A DNA stretch of 64,000 bases from an uncultured Olsenella sp. GTDB lineage: Bacteria > Actinomycetota > Coriobacteriia > Coriobacteriales > Atopobiaceae. The stretch's first letter is position 1. Each line of letters starts with the position of its first letter. Under the pieces are notes generated by a model. It was not told the DNA's origin. It worked only from the letters and a program-made list of their open reading frames with translations, and made no database searches. The stretch is from contig CASEHX010000001.1 in assembly GCA_949287905.1 (NCBI GenBank), positions 174,544-238,543 of the forward strand, in the 5' to 3' direction. This document shows positions 1 to 7,730 of this stretch, in pieces. Position numbers and translations under genes: made by a program.

Positions 1-1
1 C

Positions 2-667
2 TCGGCTGCGTTCTTCCCGGAGTGCGCGCCGCTCGTGATGATCGGGCTCTACCTCATGGGCATCGTGGTGGGCATTCTCGTGGCGCTCGTGCTCAAGGGG
101 ACGGCCTTCAAGGGAGACCCGGTGCCGTTCGTTATGGAGCTTCCCAACTACCGCATGCCCGCGCCGCGCACCGTGGCGCGCCTGGCCTGGGACAAGGCCA
201 AGGGCTTTGCCACCAAGGCGTTCACGATCATCTTTGTGGCGAGCGTGGTGATCTGGTTCCTGCAGACCTTTGACGTGCGCCTCAACGTGGTGTCCGACCA
301 GTCCGCGAGCATGCTCGCCGCGCTCGGCGCCCTGCTGGCGCCGCTCTTTGCCCCGCTCGGCTTTGGCAACTGGCGTGCGGCGGCTGCCCTGGCGGCGGGC
401 TTCGGCGCCAAGGAGAACGTCGTGGCCACGCTCACGGTCCTCATGGGCGGGTCCACGGCGGGGCTGCCCGAGCTCTTCTCGCCGCTCACGGCCTTTGCGT
501 TCCTCACGTTCACGCTGCTGTACACGCCGTGCGTGGCCGCCGTCTCCGCGGTGAAGGCCGAGCTGGGGACGCGCATGATGTGGGCCGTGGTCGCCATGCA
601 GTGCGGCGTTGCGTGGGTCGTGGCGCTGGTGGTGCGCCTGGCGGGCATGGCGCTCGGCCTGGGGTAG
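2..667 (+). CDS. feoB: Ferrous iron transport protein B, C-terminal part (truncated by window edge)
   Basis: The frame is open from base 2 and encodes the last 221 residues of a polytopic membrane protein. The AFFPECAPLV segment followed by hydrophobic helices, a short loop with PNYRMPAPRT, and further helices matches the membrane domain of FeoB, the GTP-driven Fe(II) importer of the inner membrane. The N-terminal G domain lies outside the window. The PNYR.P loop and the GFGAKENVVATL segment are typical of the second Gate domain. The start codon cannot be given, and feoA cannot be seen. A GTG at base 35 lies in frame but is internal. Confidence 0.85.
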   Translation, partial: SAAFFPECAPLVMIGLYLMGIVVGILVALVLKGTAFKGDPVPFVMELPNYRMPAPRTVARLAWDKAKGFATKAFTIIFVASVVIWFLQTFDVRLNVVSDQSASMLAALGALLAPLFAPLGFGNWRAAAALAAGFGAKENVVATLTVLMGGSTAGLPELFSPLTAFAFLTFTLLYTPCVAAVSAVKAELGTRMMWAVVAMQCGVAWVVALVVRLAGMALGLG

Positions 668-873
668 GGTGCGGGTCGCATCCGGGTAGGGCCGGGGCCG
701 CACGTTCTTCTCGCCTGCGCCTCGGGGCGCGCTTCTGGCTGAGACGAGGCGCATCCGGGGCGCTTGCCCAACGATAAGAAACGACGTCCAAACGGGTACA
801 CAACCACCATGGGACGCTTACGCGTCGCTGACCGTGGCGACGTAACGTTGTTCTCCGGATCGGAGGAGAGGGC

Positions 874-1641
874 ATGGCGGACGACAGCAACGAGAAGAAC
901 GTGAGGGACGAGGAATTGGGCACCACCTATCACCGCGGTCCCGTGCTTCTGCGCGGACCGATGATTCCCTCGAGCACCACGACCGGCAACCTGCTCGCCC
1001 CGGAGGACTCCACCGACTGGCTGCACATGGACCCATGGCGCGTCCTGCGTATCCAGGCGGAGTTCGTGGACGGCTTTGGCGCGCTTGCCGAGCTGGGGCC
1101 TGCCGTGAGCGTCTTTGGGTCGGCGCGCACGCCGCGCACGGACCCGATGTACCGCGTCGCGCGACACGTGGGGCGCAAGCTGGCGGAGGCGGGCGTGGCC
1201 GTGATCACCGGAGGCGGCCCGGGCATCATGGAGGCCGCGAACTGCGGGGCGGCCCGCGTGGGCGGCAAGTCCGTGGGCCTGGGGATCGAGCTCCCGCACG
1301 AGCAGGAGATCAACAAGTGGGTCAACCTTGGCATGACGTTCCGGTACTTCTTTGTGCGCAAGACGATGTTCGTGAAGTACTCGGGCGGTGCGATCGTGTT
1401 CCCGGGCGGCTTTGGCACGCTCGACGAGGCGTTTGAGCTGCTCACCCTGGTGCAGACGCACAAGGTGGCGCGCGTGCCCGTGGTGCTCTTTGGCTCCGAG
1501 TACTGGGGCGGCCTCATGGAATGGCTCGAGGACACGGTGCTGGGGGCGGGCAACATCTCGCCGCTCGACCCGGAGCTCGTCGTGGTGACCGACGACGAGG
1601 ACGAGGCCGTTCGCGTGGCGCTCTCGGAGATCCGGCGGTAG
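874..1641 (+). CDS. LOG family / TIGR00730 Rossmann-fold protein
   Basis: A 255-residue protein with the two signature motifs of the LOG (cytokinin riboside 5'-monophosphate phosphoribohydrolase) family: GGGPGIMEA at about residues 113-121 and PGGFGTLDE at about 177-185. Family members hydrolyse nucleoside 5'-monophosphates to a free base and ribose 5-phosphate; many were once misannotated as lysine decarboxylases. The first 75 residues, including an RGPVLLRGP segment, are an N-terminal extension seen in actinobacterial members. The ATG at 874 follows a strong GGAGGAGAGG ribosome-binding site. It appears monocistronic; the next gene is convergent. The substrate in this organism is not shown by the sequence. 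Confidence 0.85.
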   Translation: MADDSNEKNVRDEELGTTYHRGPVLLRGPMIPSSTTTGNLLAPEDSTDWLHMDPWRVLRIQAEFVDGFGALAELGPAVSVFGSARTPRTDPMYRVARHVGRKLAEAGVAVITGGGPGIMEAANCGAARVGGKSVGLGIELPHEQEINKWVNLGMTFRYFFVRKTMFVKYSGGAIVFPGGFGTLDEAFELLTLVQTHKVARVPVVLFGSEYWGGLMEWLEDTVLGAGNISPLDPELVVVTDDEDEAVRVALSEIRR

Positions 1642-1685
1642 GTCCCAGCGGGCGCTTTGCGCCGACGTCGCGCCCGGACTGAGCG

Positions 1686-1940
1686 CTAGAACGACGCCAT
1701 GATCTTGCGGATGGCCTCCGCGGCGGTGGCCTCGTCCGGGCCCTGAACGCGCACGACCACGTGCTCGCCCGAGCGCACCCCGAGCATCATCATCTCGAGC
1801 GGCTGGGAGGCGTCGACGACGCGCCCGGCATGCTCGAGGGTCACGTGACTGCGCCAGCGCTGGACCTCGCTTGCGAGCAGCACGGCGAGCTGGACGTGAA
1901 GGCCGATGGGATCGGTGATGTCGCACGGAATCTCGAGCAT
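1686..1940 (-). CDS. HPr-like phosphocarrier protein
   Basis: An 84-residue protein of HPr length and fold pattern. The phospho-acceptor region reads GLHVQLA, so His15 is kept, but the usual Arg17 of GLHARPA is Gln. The region around the regulatory Ser46 reads DASQPLEMMMLG, so Ser46 is replaced by Gln. The C-terminal GEHVVVRVQGPDEATAAEAI follows the HPr pattern. The ATG at 1940 sits behind a GAGAGGAACC ribosome-binding site; the longer frame from 1979 lacks one. It may be a genuine but divergent HPr or a specialised paralogue that cannot be phosphorylated by HPr kinase. No ptsI lies nearby. Confidence 0.75.
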   Translation of the reverse strand: MLEIPCDITDPIGLHVQLAVLLASEVQRWRSHVTLEHAGRVVDASQPLEMMMLGVRSGEHVVVRVQGPDEATAAEAIRKIMASF

Positions 1941-2070
1941 GGGTTCCTCTCGGGGGTCGAGGCGTCTTCCCACTAGCATAAGCTAAGCTCAAGCGTGCCG
2001 TCTTGGTAAATTCGCATCGCCAAACGCCGTGACGTCTCCGGTGGGCGGCGGCTGGGCTACCATGAGCGGT

Positions 2071-2583
2071 ATGGCAGACTACCAGCACATATCCCATGGG
2101 TTCGACCCCGTCTTCGACGAGCGCAGCCGCGTGCTCGTGCTGGGGTCGTTTCCCTCGGTGCTCTCGCGTGAGAACCGCTTCTACTACGGCAACCCGCGCA
2201 ACCGCTTCTGGCGGGTCATGGCGGACGTGCTGGGGGAGCCGGAGCCCGCGACCGATGACATCGGGGCCAAGCGCGCGATGCTGCTGCGCCACGGGGTCGC
2301 GCTCTGGGACGTGGTCGAGAGCTGCGACGTGCGAGGCTCGTCCGACGCCTCAATCCGGGGCGTGGTCCCTGCGGACGTGGCGAGAATAACGGGCGTGGCG
2401 CCGGTGCGTGCCGTGCTCTGCAACGGCGGGACAGCGGGGCGCCTGTATCACCGCTGGCTGGAGCCCGTGACGGGGCTGCCGGCGGTTACGCTGCCGTCCA
2501 CGAGCCCCGCGAACGCGGCGTGGTCCGCGGAGCGGCTGACGGAGCGCTGGCGGGAGGTTCTTCTCGCCGTGCTCGATGCGTAA
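2071..2583 (+). CDS. DNA-deoxyinosine glycosylase (uracil-DNA glycosylase superfamily)
   Basis: About 170 residues. The N-terminal half holds VLVLGSFPS and YYGNPRNRFW, and the C-terminal part has LCNGGTAG and LPSTSPANA; this is the pattern of the hypoxanthine-DNA glycosylase branch of the UDG superfamily, which excises deaminated adenine from DNA. The final LPSTSPAN block corresponds to the DNA-intercalating loop of the superfamily. In-frame starts at 2029 (GTG), 2062 (ATG) and 2071 (ATG) are possible; 2071 places the conserved ISHGFDPVFDE segment at the usual distance. It is divergent from the HPr-like gene, so the 120-bp gap must hold both promoters, but no convincing -35/-10 pair is visible. 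Confidence 0.75.
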   Translation: MADYQHISHGFDPVFDERSRVLVLGSFPSVLSRENRFYYGNPRNRFWRVMADVLGEPEPATDDIGAKRAMLLRHGVALWDVVESCDVRGSSDASIRGVVPADVARITGVAPVRAVLCNGGTAGRLYHRWLEPVTGLPAVTLPSTSPANAAWSAERLTERWREVLLAVLDA

Positions 2584-2589
2584 GGGGCG

Positions 2590-2815
2590 GCACGCGCTTC
2601 CAGGAGGTGATCCCGCTGCGCGCAGGGATCGCGCCTCCAGGAGACGCCTCCAATGCGCCCGGGCGGCACGCCGCCAAGAATCGCGCCCAATGCGCGCGGG
2701 AAACGCTCCCGGGGCGCGCACTGGGCGAGAAAAACGTCCGTTTGGACACAAATCGCGTCCAATGCGCCCTGGCCGGCGCGCATTGGACGCGATGTTTCGC
2801 AGGGTCTGGCCCGGC
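2590..2815. repeat. Inverted-repeat array with TCCAATGCGC units
   Basis: The gap between the convergent glycosylase and scrK genes is filled with diverged copies of a unit containing CCAATGCGC. It ends in a perfect 16-bp inverted repeat (arms 2752-2767 and 2778-2793, ATCGCGTCCAATGCGC) around a 10-bp loop. The two looser copies to the left are in the same orientation as the left arm. The centre of the array reads GGGCGAGAAAAACGTCC. It could act as a bidirectional terminator, although no T-run follows the stem. Confidence 0.7.
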
Positions 2816-2819
2816 GGCG

Positions 2820-3770
2820 TTAGGAGAGAAGCGCCTCCACCTCGGAGCGCGTGGGCATCGCGGGGATGGCGCCGCGCTTGCGGACGCAGAGGGACGCGAC
2901 GGCGTTGCCCAGGCGCGCGAAGCTTGCCGCGTCCTCGACCGTCACCTCGCTCGCGGACTTGCCGCTCTCGCAGAAGCCCGCGAGGAAGCCGCCCCAGAAG
3001 GAATCGCCCGCGCCCGTGGCGTCGACGGCGTCGGCGGGGAAGCCCGGCACCGTGGCGCCGCCGTCGGCCGTGCGCACGTAGGCGCCCGAGCCGCCGAGCG
3101 TCACGGCAACGACCTTGGGGCCCTGCGCCAGGAGCGCCGCGGCCGCGGCCTCCGGGTCGGCCTCGCCCGTGAGCAGTGCGCACTCCTCGTCGGAGAGCTT
3201 CATGAGGTCCATCTGCGGCACCACGGCGCGCATCTGCTCCACGGCGGCGTCGACGGACGGCCAGAGGTTCGCGCGGTAGTTGGGATCGTAGGAGAGGGTG
3301 CAGCCGGCCTCCCGCGCGCAGGCGAGCGCGGCGAGCGTGGCGGAGCGGGCGGGCTCGTCGGTGAGGGAGAGCGAGCCCACGTGGAAGACCTTCGACGCCG
3401 CGATCACGTCCCGTGCCAGCTCGCCCTCGGTGATGCGGGTGTCCGCGCCGGGCTTGCGCGCGAAGGAGAACTCGCGCTCGCCATCTGCCGAGAGGGCAAC
3501 AAAGGCCAGCGTCGTGAACGCGTCCGGGTCGCTGATCAGGCCCGTGGTGTCGATGCCCTGCTCGTCCAGGGTGGCACGCAGGAACTCGCCGTGCATGTCG
3601 CAGCCAACCTTGCCCAGGAAGGCGGTCCTGTGGCCGAGCTTCTCCAGCGCCACGAGCACGTTTGCCGGCGCGCCGCCGGCGTTGCGCTCGAAGAGGCGCT
3701 GGCCGCCCGCCGAGGTGCCGGCGTCGGTGAAGTCGATGAGGAGCTCGCCCAGTGCGGAGACGGAGAACAT
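2820..3770 (-). CDS. scrK: Fructokinase (PfkB/ribokinase family)
   Basis: A 316-residue PfkB-family sugar kinase. The first signature NAGGAPANV is at residues 30-38, and the second, DATGAGDSF, starts at D250, the catalytic base. Context makes fructose the likely substrate: it is the last gene of a leftward set scrA-scrB-scrK, where ScrB releases fructose from sucrose 6-phosphate and this enzyme returns it to glycolysis as fructose 6-phosphate. The ATG at 3770 has a weak AAAGGAAGT-type ribosome-binding site. A LacI-type operator-like sequence lies at 3794-3807 just upstream, so it may have its own controlled promoter as well as read-through from scrB. Confidence 0.85.
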   Translation of the reverse strand: MFSVSALGELLIDFTDAGTSAGGQRLFERNAGGAPANVLVALEKLGHRTAFLGKVGCDMHGEFLRATLDEQGIDTTGLISDPDAFTTLAFVALSADGEREFSFARKPGADTRITEGELARDVIAASKVFHVGSLSLTDEPARSATLAALACAREAGCTLSYDPNYRANLWPSVDAAVEQMRAVVPQMDLMKLSDEECALLTGEADPEAAAAALLAQGPKVVAVTLGGSGAYVRTADGGATVPGFPADAVDATGAGDSFWGGFLAGFCESGKSASEVTVEDAASFARLGNAVASLCVRKRGAIPAMPTRSEVEALLS

Positions 3771-3793
3771 GGGACTTCCTTTCAGTTAGGATG

Positions 3794-3807
3794 CGAAATC
3801 GATTCCA
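3794..3807. promoter_or_regulatory. Possible LacI-type operator upstream of scrK
   Basis: CGAAATCGATTCCA is centred on CG and matches the TGnAAtCGttcnCA pattern of the scrA operators except at the first base and one base of the right half. It lies 24 bp upstream of the scrK start. It is weaker than the sites at scrA and the amylosucrase-like gene. Confidence 0.45.
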
Positions 3808-3867
3808 CACACATTATGCCGCGCGGGTGACAAACGCGATGCGCTTCTCGGCAAGCGGTCCGTGCGA

Positions 3868-5280
3868 CTACTCGTACGTGCCCGCCATGCCGTCGCCCAT
3901 CTCCCAAACGTGACAAAGGGACAGTCCCTTTGTCACAACGCGCAGGGCGGGGGAGCGGGGGAACCAACGGGTGGCAAAGGCCAGCTCGCCGTCGTTGGCA
4001 AAGGCCTCGACGGCCGAGCTGTCCACAAGCACGCGCAGGTCGCGAAGGTCGTCGCATGCCACGGCCCGCCCGGTGCGCCCGCACCCGACGGCGTCGTCCT
4101 CAAAGCGCAGCGAGAGCGTCGCGCCGTCCCAGGCAATCGCGAGCGCGCCGTCCAGCCACAGCTCGAACGGCCCCTCGGCATTGGCGAGAAGGACGTCCGC
4201 CCGGTGCTCGCCCAGCGTGAGCGTCCCTCCGCCCGCGAGCTCGTGCCGCCCCCCGCGCAGCCCCTCGAGCTCCGCGACCGGCCGCTGCAGGACGCGCCCG
4301 TCGGCGCCGGGGCGCAGCTCGCGCGGCACCGTGAGGCAGTGGCACCAGGCCATATCGTCCGGCGCGCTCTGGTAGGGCGCCTCCGGCATGCCCATCCAGC
4401 CGATCAAGATCGTGCGACCGGACTCGTCGACAAAGCTCTGCGGCGCGTAGAAGTCAAAGCCGTGGTCCCAGAGGCGGAAGGTGCCGTTGCGCAGGACGAG
4501 CCCGCCCTTCGCGCCGATCCTCTCGCCGACGGGCACGGGCAGGTAGCCGGCCACGTCGCGCAGACCACCCGACCAGGGACGGTCCTGCATGCCCTGCGGG
4601 CAGATGGAGAGCCACTCGCGCCCGCAGAGCGCCACGCGGTCGGGACACTCCCACATGAACCCAAACGGCTCGTCCGTGCGCACGGTGCCGGCGTTCTCCC
4701 AGGCAAAGCCGTCGTCCGAGCGCAGCACGAGCACCAGTCCCTCGTCGCTCAGGTCGCGCGCGCCCAGGATCATCCACCAGGCGTCGTCCCCGCGCCAGAC
4801 CTTGGGGTCGCGCACGTGGCACGAGCAGAACGCGGGGTAGTCGGCGTTTCTCAGCAGCACGCTCTTCTCGCCGAGCGAAAGGCCGCCGGGGGCGTCGGCG
4901 TCCGCTGCGGCCTCGATGAGGATCTGCGCCGCGCGGCGACCGCTGCGCACGTAGTCGTGGTCTCCCGGCTCCTTGACGTTGCCGGTGTAGTAGAGACGCG
5001 CGCCGCCCGGGACGGGAACGGCGCAGCCCGAGTAGGAGCCGCTCGCCTCGTCGGAGGTGTCCGGCGCGATGGAAAACGCGCGGCCGCCGGACCTCCAGTG
5101 GACGAGGTCGTCGCTCGCGAAGTGCCCCCAGCCGCGCGGGGCGTCGGGCGCGGGCCAGTCGGGGCTGTACTGGTGGAACACGTGATAGGTGCCGCCCAGC
5201 TGGCAGAGGCCGTTGGGGTCGTTGAGCCAGCCGACGGGCGGCATGAGGTGAAAGCCCATTCTCCAGGGGTCGTGTGACAT
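3868..5280 (-). CDS. scrB: Sucrose-6-phosphate hydrolase (GH32)
   Basis: A 470-residue glycoside hydrolase family 32 enzyme. The three active-site blocks are clear: GWLNDPNG with nucleophile D21, VRDPK at about 156-160 (transition-state Asp), and WECPD with acid/base E211. It cleaves sucrose 6-phosphate to glucose 6-phosphate and fructose in the cytoplasm; there is no signal peptide. The ATG at 5280 follows GGGAGACCCC and is preferred to the upstream in-frame ATG at 5292. A dispersed palindrome (3910-3936) lies inside the coding region and supplies the residues VTKGLSLCH close to the C-terminus, after the beta-sandwich domain. Confidence 0.93.
   Translation of the reverse strand: MSHDPWRMGFHLMPPVGWLNDPNGLCQLGGTYHVFHQYSPDWPAPDAPRGWGHFASDDLVHWRSGGRAFSIAPDTSDEASGSYSGCAVPVPGGARLYYTGNVKEPGDHDYVRSGRRAAQILIEAAADADAPGGLSLGEKSVLLRNADYPAFCSCHVRDPKVWRGDDAWWMILGARDLSDEGLVLVLRSDDGFAWENAGTVRTDEPFGFMWECPDRVALCGREWLSICPQGMQDRPWSGGLRDVAGYLPVPVGERIGAKGGLVLRNGTFRLWDHGFDFYAPQSFVDESGRTILIGWMGMPEAPYQSAPDDMAWCHCLTVPRELRPGADGRVLQRPVAELEGLRGGRHELAGGGTLTLGEHRADVLLANAEGPFELWLDGALAIAWDGATLSLRFEDDAVGCGRTGRAVACDDLRDLRVLVDSSAVEAFANDGELAFATRWFPRSPALRVVTKGLSLCHVWEMGDGMAGTYE
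3910..3936. repeat. GTGACA-type palindrome inside scrB
   Basis: A 27-bp perfect palindrome, arms GTGACAAAGGGAC around a single A. The same GGGACAGTCCC centre and GTCAC ends recur in intergenic palindromes of this window. Here it lies in frame in the last 25 codons of scrB. Confidence 0.85.
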
Positions 5281-5301
5281 GGGGTCTCCCAAGCGTAGGG
5301 G

Positions 5302-5332
5302 GGGCGGTCCCTCGGCAGGACCGCCCCGGGGA
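5302..5332 (-). terminator. Intercistronic hairpin between scrA and scrB
   Basis: A GGGGCGGTCC / GGACCGCCCC stem with a 7-nt loop lies in the 77-bp gap between the scrA stop and the scrB start. There is no T-run, so partial termination or mRNA stabilisation that lowers scrB relative to scrA is more likely than full termination. Confidence 0.55.
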
Positions 5333-5357
5333 AGGAGGGACGGTTAGGGGCCGCCGG

Positions 5358-7316
5358 CTACGCCAGCTCGACGAGCGGGTCTCCGGGGCGCACGGCGTCG
5401 TCCACGTGGGGCGTGACCTTAGTGTAGGCGTCCGAGTTGGTGACGATGACGGCGGTCACGGGATCGAGGCCCGCGGCGCGGATGGCGTCGAGGTCGATGT
5501 CCATGAGGAGCTGGCCGGCCTCGACGTGCTCGCCCACGGTGACGTGCGCGGTGAACGGCTTGCCCTCGAGGGTCACGGTGTCCACGCCGATGTGCATGAG
5601 GACCTCGGCGCCCGCGCTGGTGGTCATGCCGAGGGCGTGACCGGTCTCCGTGAGCACGGTGACGGTGCCCGCTGCGGGGGCGTAGAGCTTGCCCACGGTG
5701 GGGCGGACGGCGGCGCCGGTACCCATGGCCTCGCTCGCAAAGACGGGGTCGGGGACCTCGGTCATCTTGATCGCGGTGCCGGCGAGCGGGGCGAGAAGGA
5801 CCTCGGGCCTGGCGGTCTTCTCGGCGCCGTCGGCCTCAGCGGGCGCGGGCGCGGCGGCGAGCTCGGGGGAGGCGGTGCTGACGGGCTCCGATGCGGGCGC
5901 GGGCTGGGCGCTCTTCTCGCCGGGCGTCTCCGGGTCCTTGTAGAGCGCGTAGGAGATGGCGAAGGCCACGATGCCGGAGATGGCGAACATGATCACGTAC
6001 TGCACGGGCTGGTTGAGGCAGAGCAGGATGCCGAAGATGCCGGTGACGCCGGTTCCCGCCGCGGCGAGCCCCACGACGGAGGCGAACATGGCGCCCAGGC
6101 CGCCGCCGATGCACCCGGCCACGAAGGGCTTGAAGAAGCGCAGGTTGACGCCGAAGATAGCGGGTTCGGTGATGCCCATGAACGCGGAGAGCGAGGAGGG
6201 GAGGGCGAGCGAGCGGATCTTGACGTCGCGCGACTTGAGGGCCACGGCGAGCGCGGCGCCGGCCTGGCCGATGTTGGCGGCGGAGGCGAGCGGCAGCCAG
6301 TAGGTCACGCCGTACGTGGCGATCTGGCCGAGGTCGATGGTGGTGTACATCTGGTGGATGCCGGTGACCACGGTGGGGGCGTAGAGGGCGCCCATGATGA
6401 GCGAGCCCAGGCCGAGCGGCAGCGTGAGCAGGAACTGGATGCCGCCGAGGATGGCGTTCTCGGCCCAGACGAAGACGGGTCCGACGGCGAGCATGGTGAC
6501 GTAGGCCGTGACGGCAACCGAGACGAGCGGCGTCACGAAGAGGTCGAAGGCCTCGGGGACCACCTTGTGCAGGCGCTTCTCGATGAAGGCGAGGATGCCG
6601 CAGGCGATGACGATGGGGATGACGTGGCCCTGGTAGCCGGTCCACTCGATGGAGTAGAGGCCGGGGATGACGGGGTAGGTCTGGAGCACGCCCTCGGTTG
6701 CCACGGTGTTGGCGTTCTGCAGGCCCGGGTTGATGAGCAGCATGCCCACGACCGCGCCGAGGTAGGGGTTGGCGCCGAAGGCCTTGGCGGCGGAGAAGCC
6801 GATGAGGATCTGCAGGAACGTGAACGCCGTGTTGGAGACGAGGTTCAGGATCTGGTACCAGGCGTTGTTGGTGTCGAGCGTGATGAAGCCGTTGGAATCC
6901 ATGAAGGAGAGGGCGCTCATGATGCCCAGGAGCAGGCCGGAGGCCACGATCGCCGGGATGATGGGCACGAAGACGTCTCCGAGGAGCTTGATGGCGCGCA
7001 TGAAGGGGTTGGTCTGCTGCTGCGCGGCGGCCTCCTTCACCTCCGCCTTGGTGGCGGCAGTTATGTTGCCGAGGGCGATGAACTCGTCGTAGACCTTGTT
7101 CACCGTGCCGGTGCCGTAGATGACCTGCAGCTGGCCGGACGCCTTGAAGTTGCCCTTGGCGCCGGTCGCGTTGTCCACGGCTGCCTGGTCGACCTTGGAG
7201 TCGTCCGCGAGCACGAGGCGCAGGCGCGTTGCGCAGTGCGCGGCAGAGACCACGTTGCCGGTTCCGCCTATGGCGTCCAATACCTCTTGAGCCGCTTGCC
7301 TGTAGTCGAGTGCCAT
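5358..7316 (-). CDS. scrA: Sucrose-type PTS transporter, EIIBCA
   Basis: A 652-residue fused PTS permease in the order B-C-A. The EIIB phosphocysteine is C28 in SAAHCATRLRL. The EIIC membrane domain covers roughly residues 110-460. An Ala/Pro/Glu-rich linker leads to a glucose-type EIIA domain with HALGM and VLMHIGVDTV, the active His being near residue 575. It imports and phosphorylates sucrose; substrate choice is inferred from the adjacent GH32 and fructokinase genes. The ATG at 7316 follows GAGAGGAGAAGCA. Two LacI-type operators and a promoter lie directly upstream. Confidence 0.88.
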   Translation of the reverse strand: MALDYRQAAQEVLDAIGGTGNVVSAAHCATRLRLVLADDSKVDQAAVDNATGAKGNFKASGQLQVIYGTGTVNKVYDEFIALGNITAATKAEVKEAAAQQQTNPFMRAIKLLGDVFVPIIPAIVASGLLLGIMSALSFMDSNGFITLDTNNAWYQILNLVSNTAFTFLQILIGFSAAKAFGANPYLGAVVGMLLINPGLQNANTVATEGVLQTYPVIPGLYSIEWTGYQGHVIPIVIACGILAFIEKRLHKVVPEAFDLFVTPLVSVAVTAYVTMLAVGPVFVWAENAILGGIQFLLTLPLGLGSLIMGALYAPTVVTGIHQMYTTIDLGQIATYGVTYWLPLASAANIGQAGAALAVALKSRDVKIRSLALPSSLSAFMGITEPAIFGVNLRFFKPFVAGCIGGGLGAMFASVVGLAAAGTGVTGIFGILLCLNQPVQYVIMFAISGIVAFAISYALYKDPETPGEKSAQPAPASEPVSTASPELAAAPAPAEADGAEKTARPEVLLAPLAGTAIKMTEVPDPVFASEAMGTGAAVRPTVGKLYAPAAGTVTVLTETGHALGMTTSAGAEVLMHIGVDTVTLEGKPFTAHVTVGEHVEAGQLLMDIDLDAIRAAGLDPVTAVIVTNSDAYTKVTPHVDDAVRPGDPLVELA

Positions 7317-7353
7317 TGCTTCTCCTCTCCACGTCTTACCTGATTCTAGCATA

Positions 7354-7367
7354 TGTAATCGTTCCCA
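7354..7367. promoter_or_regulatory. LacI-type operator O2 of scrA
   Basis: TGTAATCGTTCCCA matches the LacI/ScrR family pattern TGnnAnCGnTnnCA. It lies 16 bp from O1, downstream of the predicted scrA promoter. Confidence 0.75.
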
Positions 7368-7369
7368 TA

Positions 7370-7383
7370 TGAAATCGTTCTCA
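7370..7383. promoter_or_regulatory. LacI-type operator O1 of scrA
   Basis: TGAAATCGTTCTCA shares TGnAATCGTTCnCA with O2, in the same orientation 16 bp away. Its end touches the predicted -10 box, so bound repressor would block the promoter. Confidence 0.78.
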
Positions 7384-7411
7384 CCTTACAACTGAAAACA
7401 GGTTGCGTCAA
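7383..7411 (-). promoter_or_regulatory. Candidate scrA promoter
   Basis: On the minus strand TTGACG (7406-7411), a 17-bp spacer and TAAGGT (7383-7388). Both LacI-type operators lie at or just after the -10 box. Confidence 0.5.
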
Positions 7412-7521
7412 GGGAGATTGCGAGCGGCGGGTTCTTCTCGCCCAGCGGTCCCTCCCGTCACGCCCCGGCGCAGAAGGCCTACTTCCCGGGCCCTCCCGTC
7501 ACGCCCCGGCGTGGGAAAGTC

Positions 7522-7637
7522 GACTTTTGCACGAGCAACCGGACCCATTACGTGAGTGTGGCTGCAGCTGTAAGTCGTCTACCTGCGTACATGTGAATAG
7601 AAAGCATCTGGGCACAACGGGCGCTCGTGCAAAAGTC
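7522..7637 (+). repeat. 116-bp palindromic element, copy 1
   Basis: Terminal inverted repeats GACTTTTGCACGAGC (7522-7536) and GCTCGTGCAAAAGTC (7623-7637) enclose an otherwise diverged interior. The core TCTACCTGCGTACATG starts at nucleotide 57 of the element. An extra right arm lies at 7668-7682, 45 bp further on. Left of the element, CCCTCCCGTCACGCCCCGG occurs twice (about 7450-7510). The element fills the gap between scrR and the scrA promoter. Confidence 0.85.
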
Positions 7638-7730
7638 GGGAGAAGCGAGGCTACGGTTTCTACGGGCGCTCGTGCAAAAGTCAGGTTTCCACTACGGGCA
7701 GGGGCGCGGGCGGGACAGGGGAGCGCGTCG

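Noticed and set aside
5274..7343. Long plus-strand frame opposite scrA
   Set aside because: Antisense shadow of a GC-rich gene; no ribosome-binding site or recognisable motif, whereas scrA is unmistakable.
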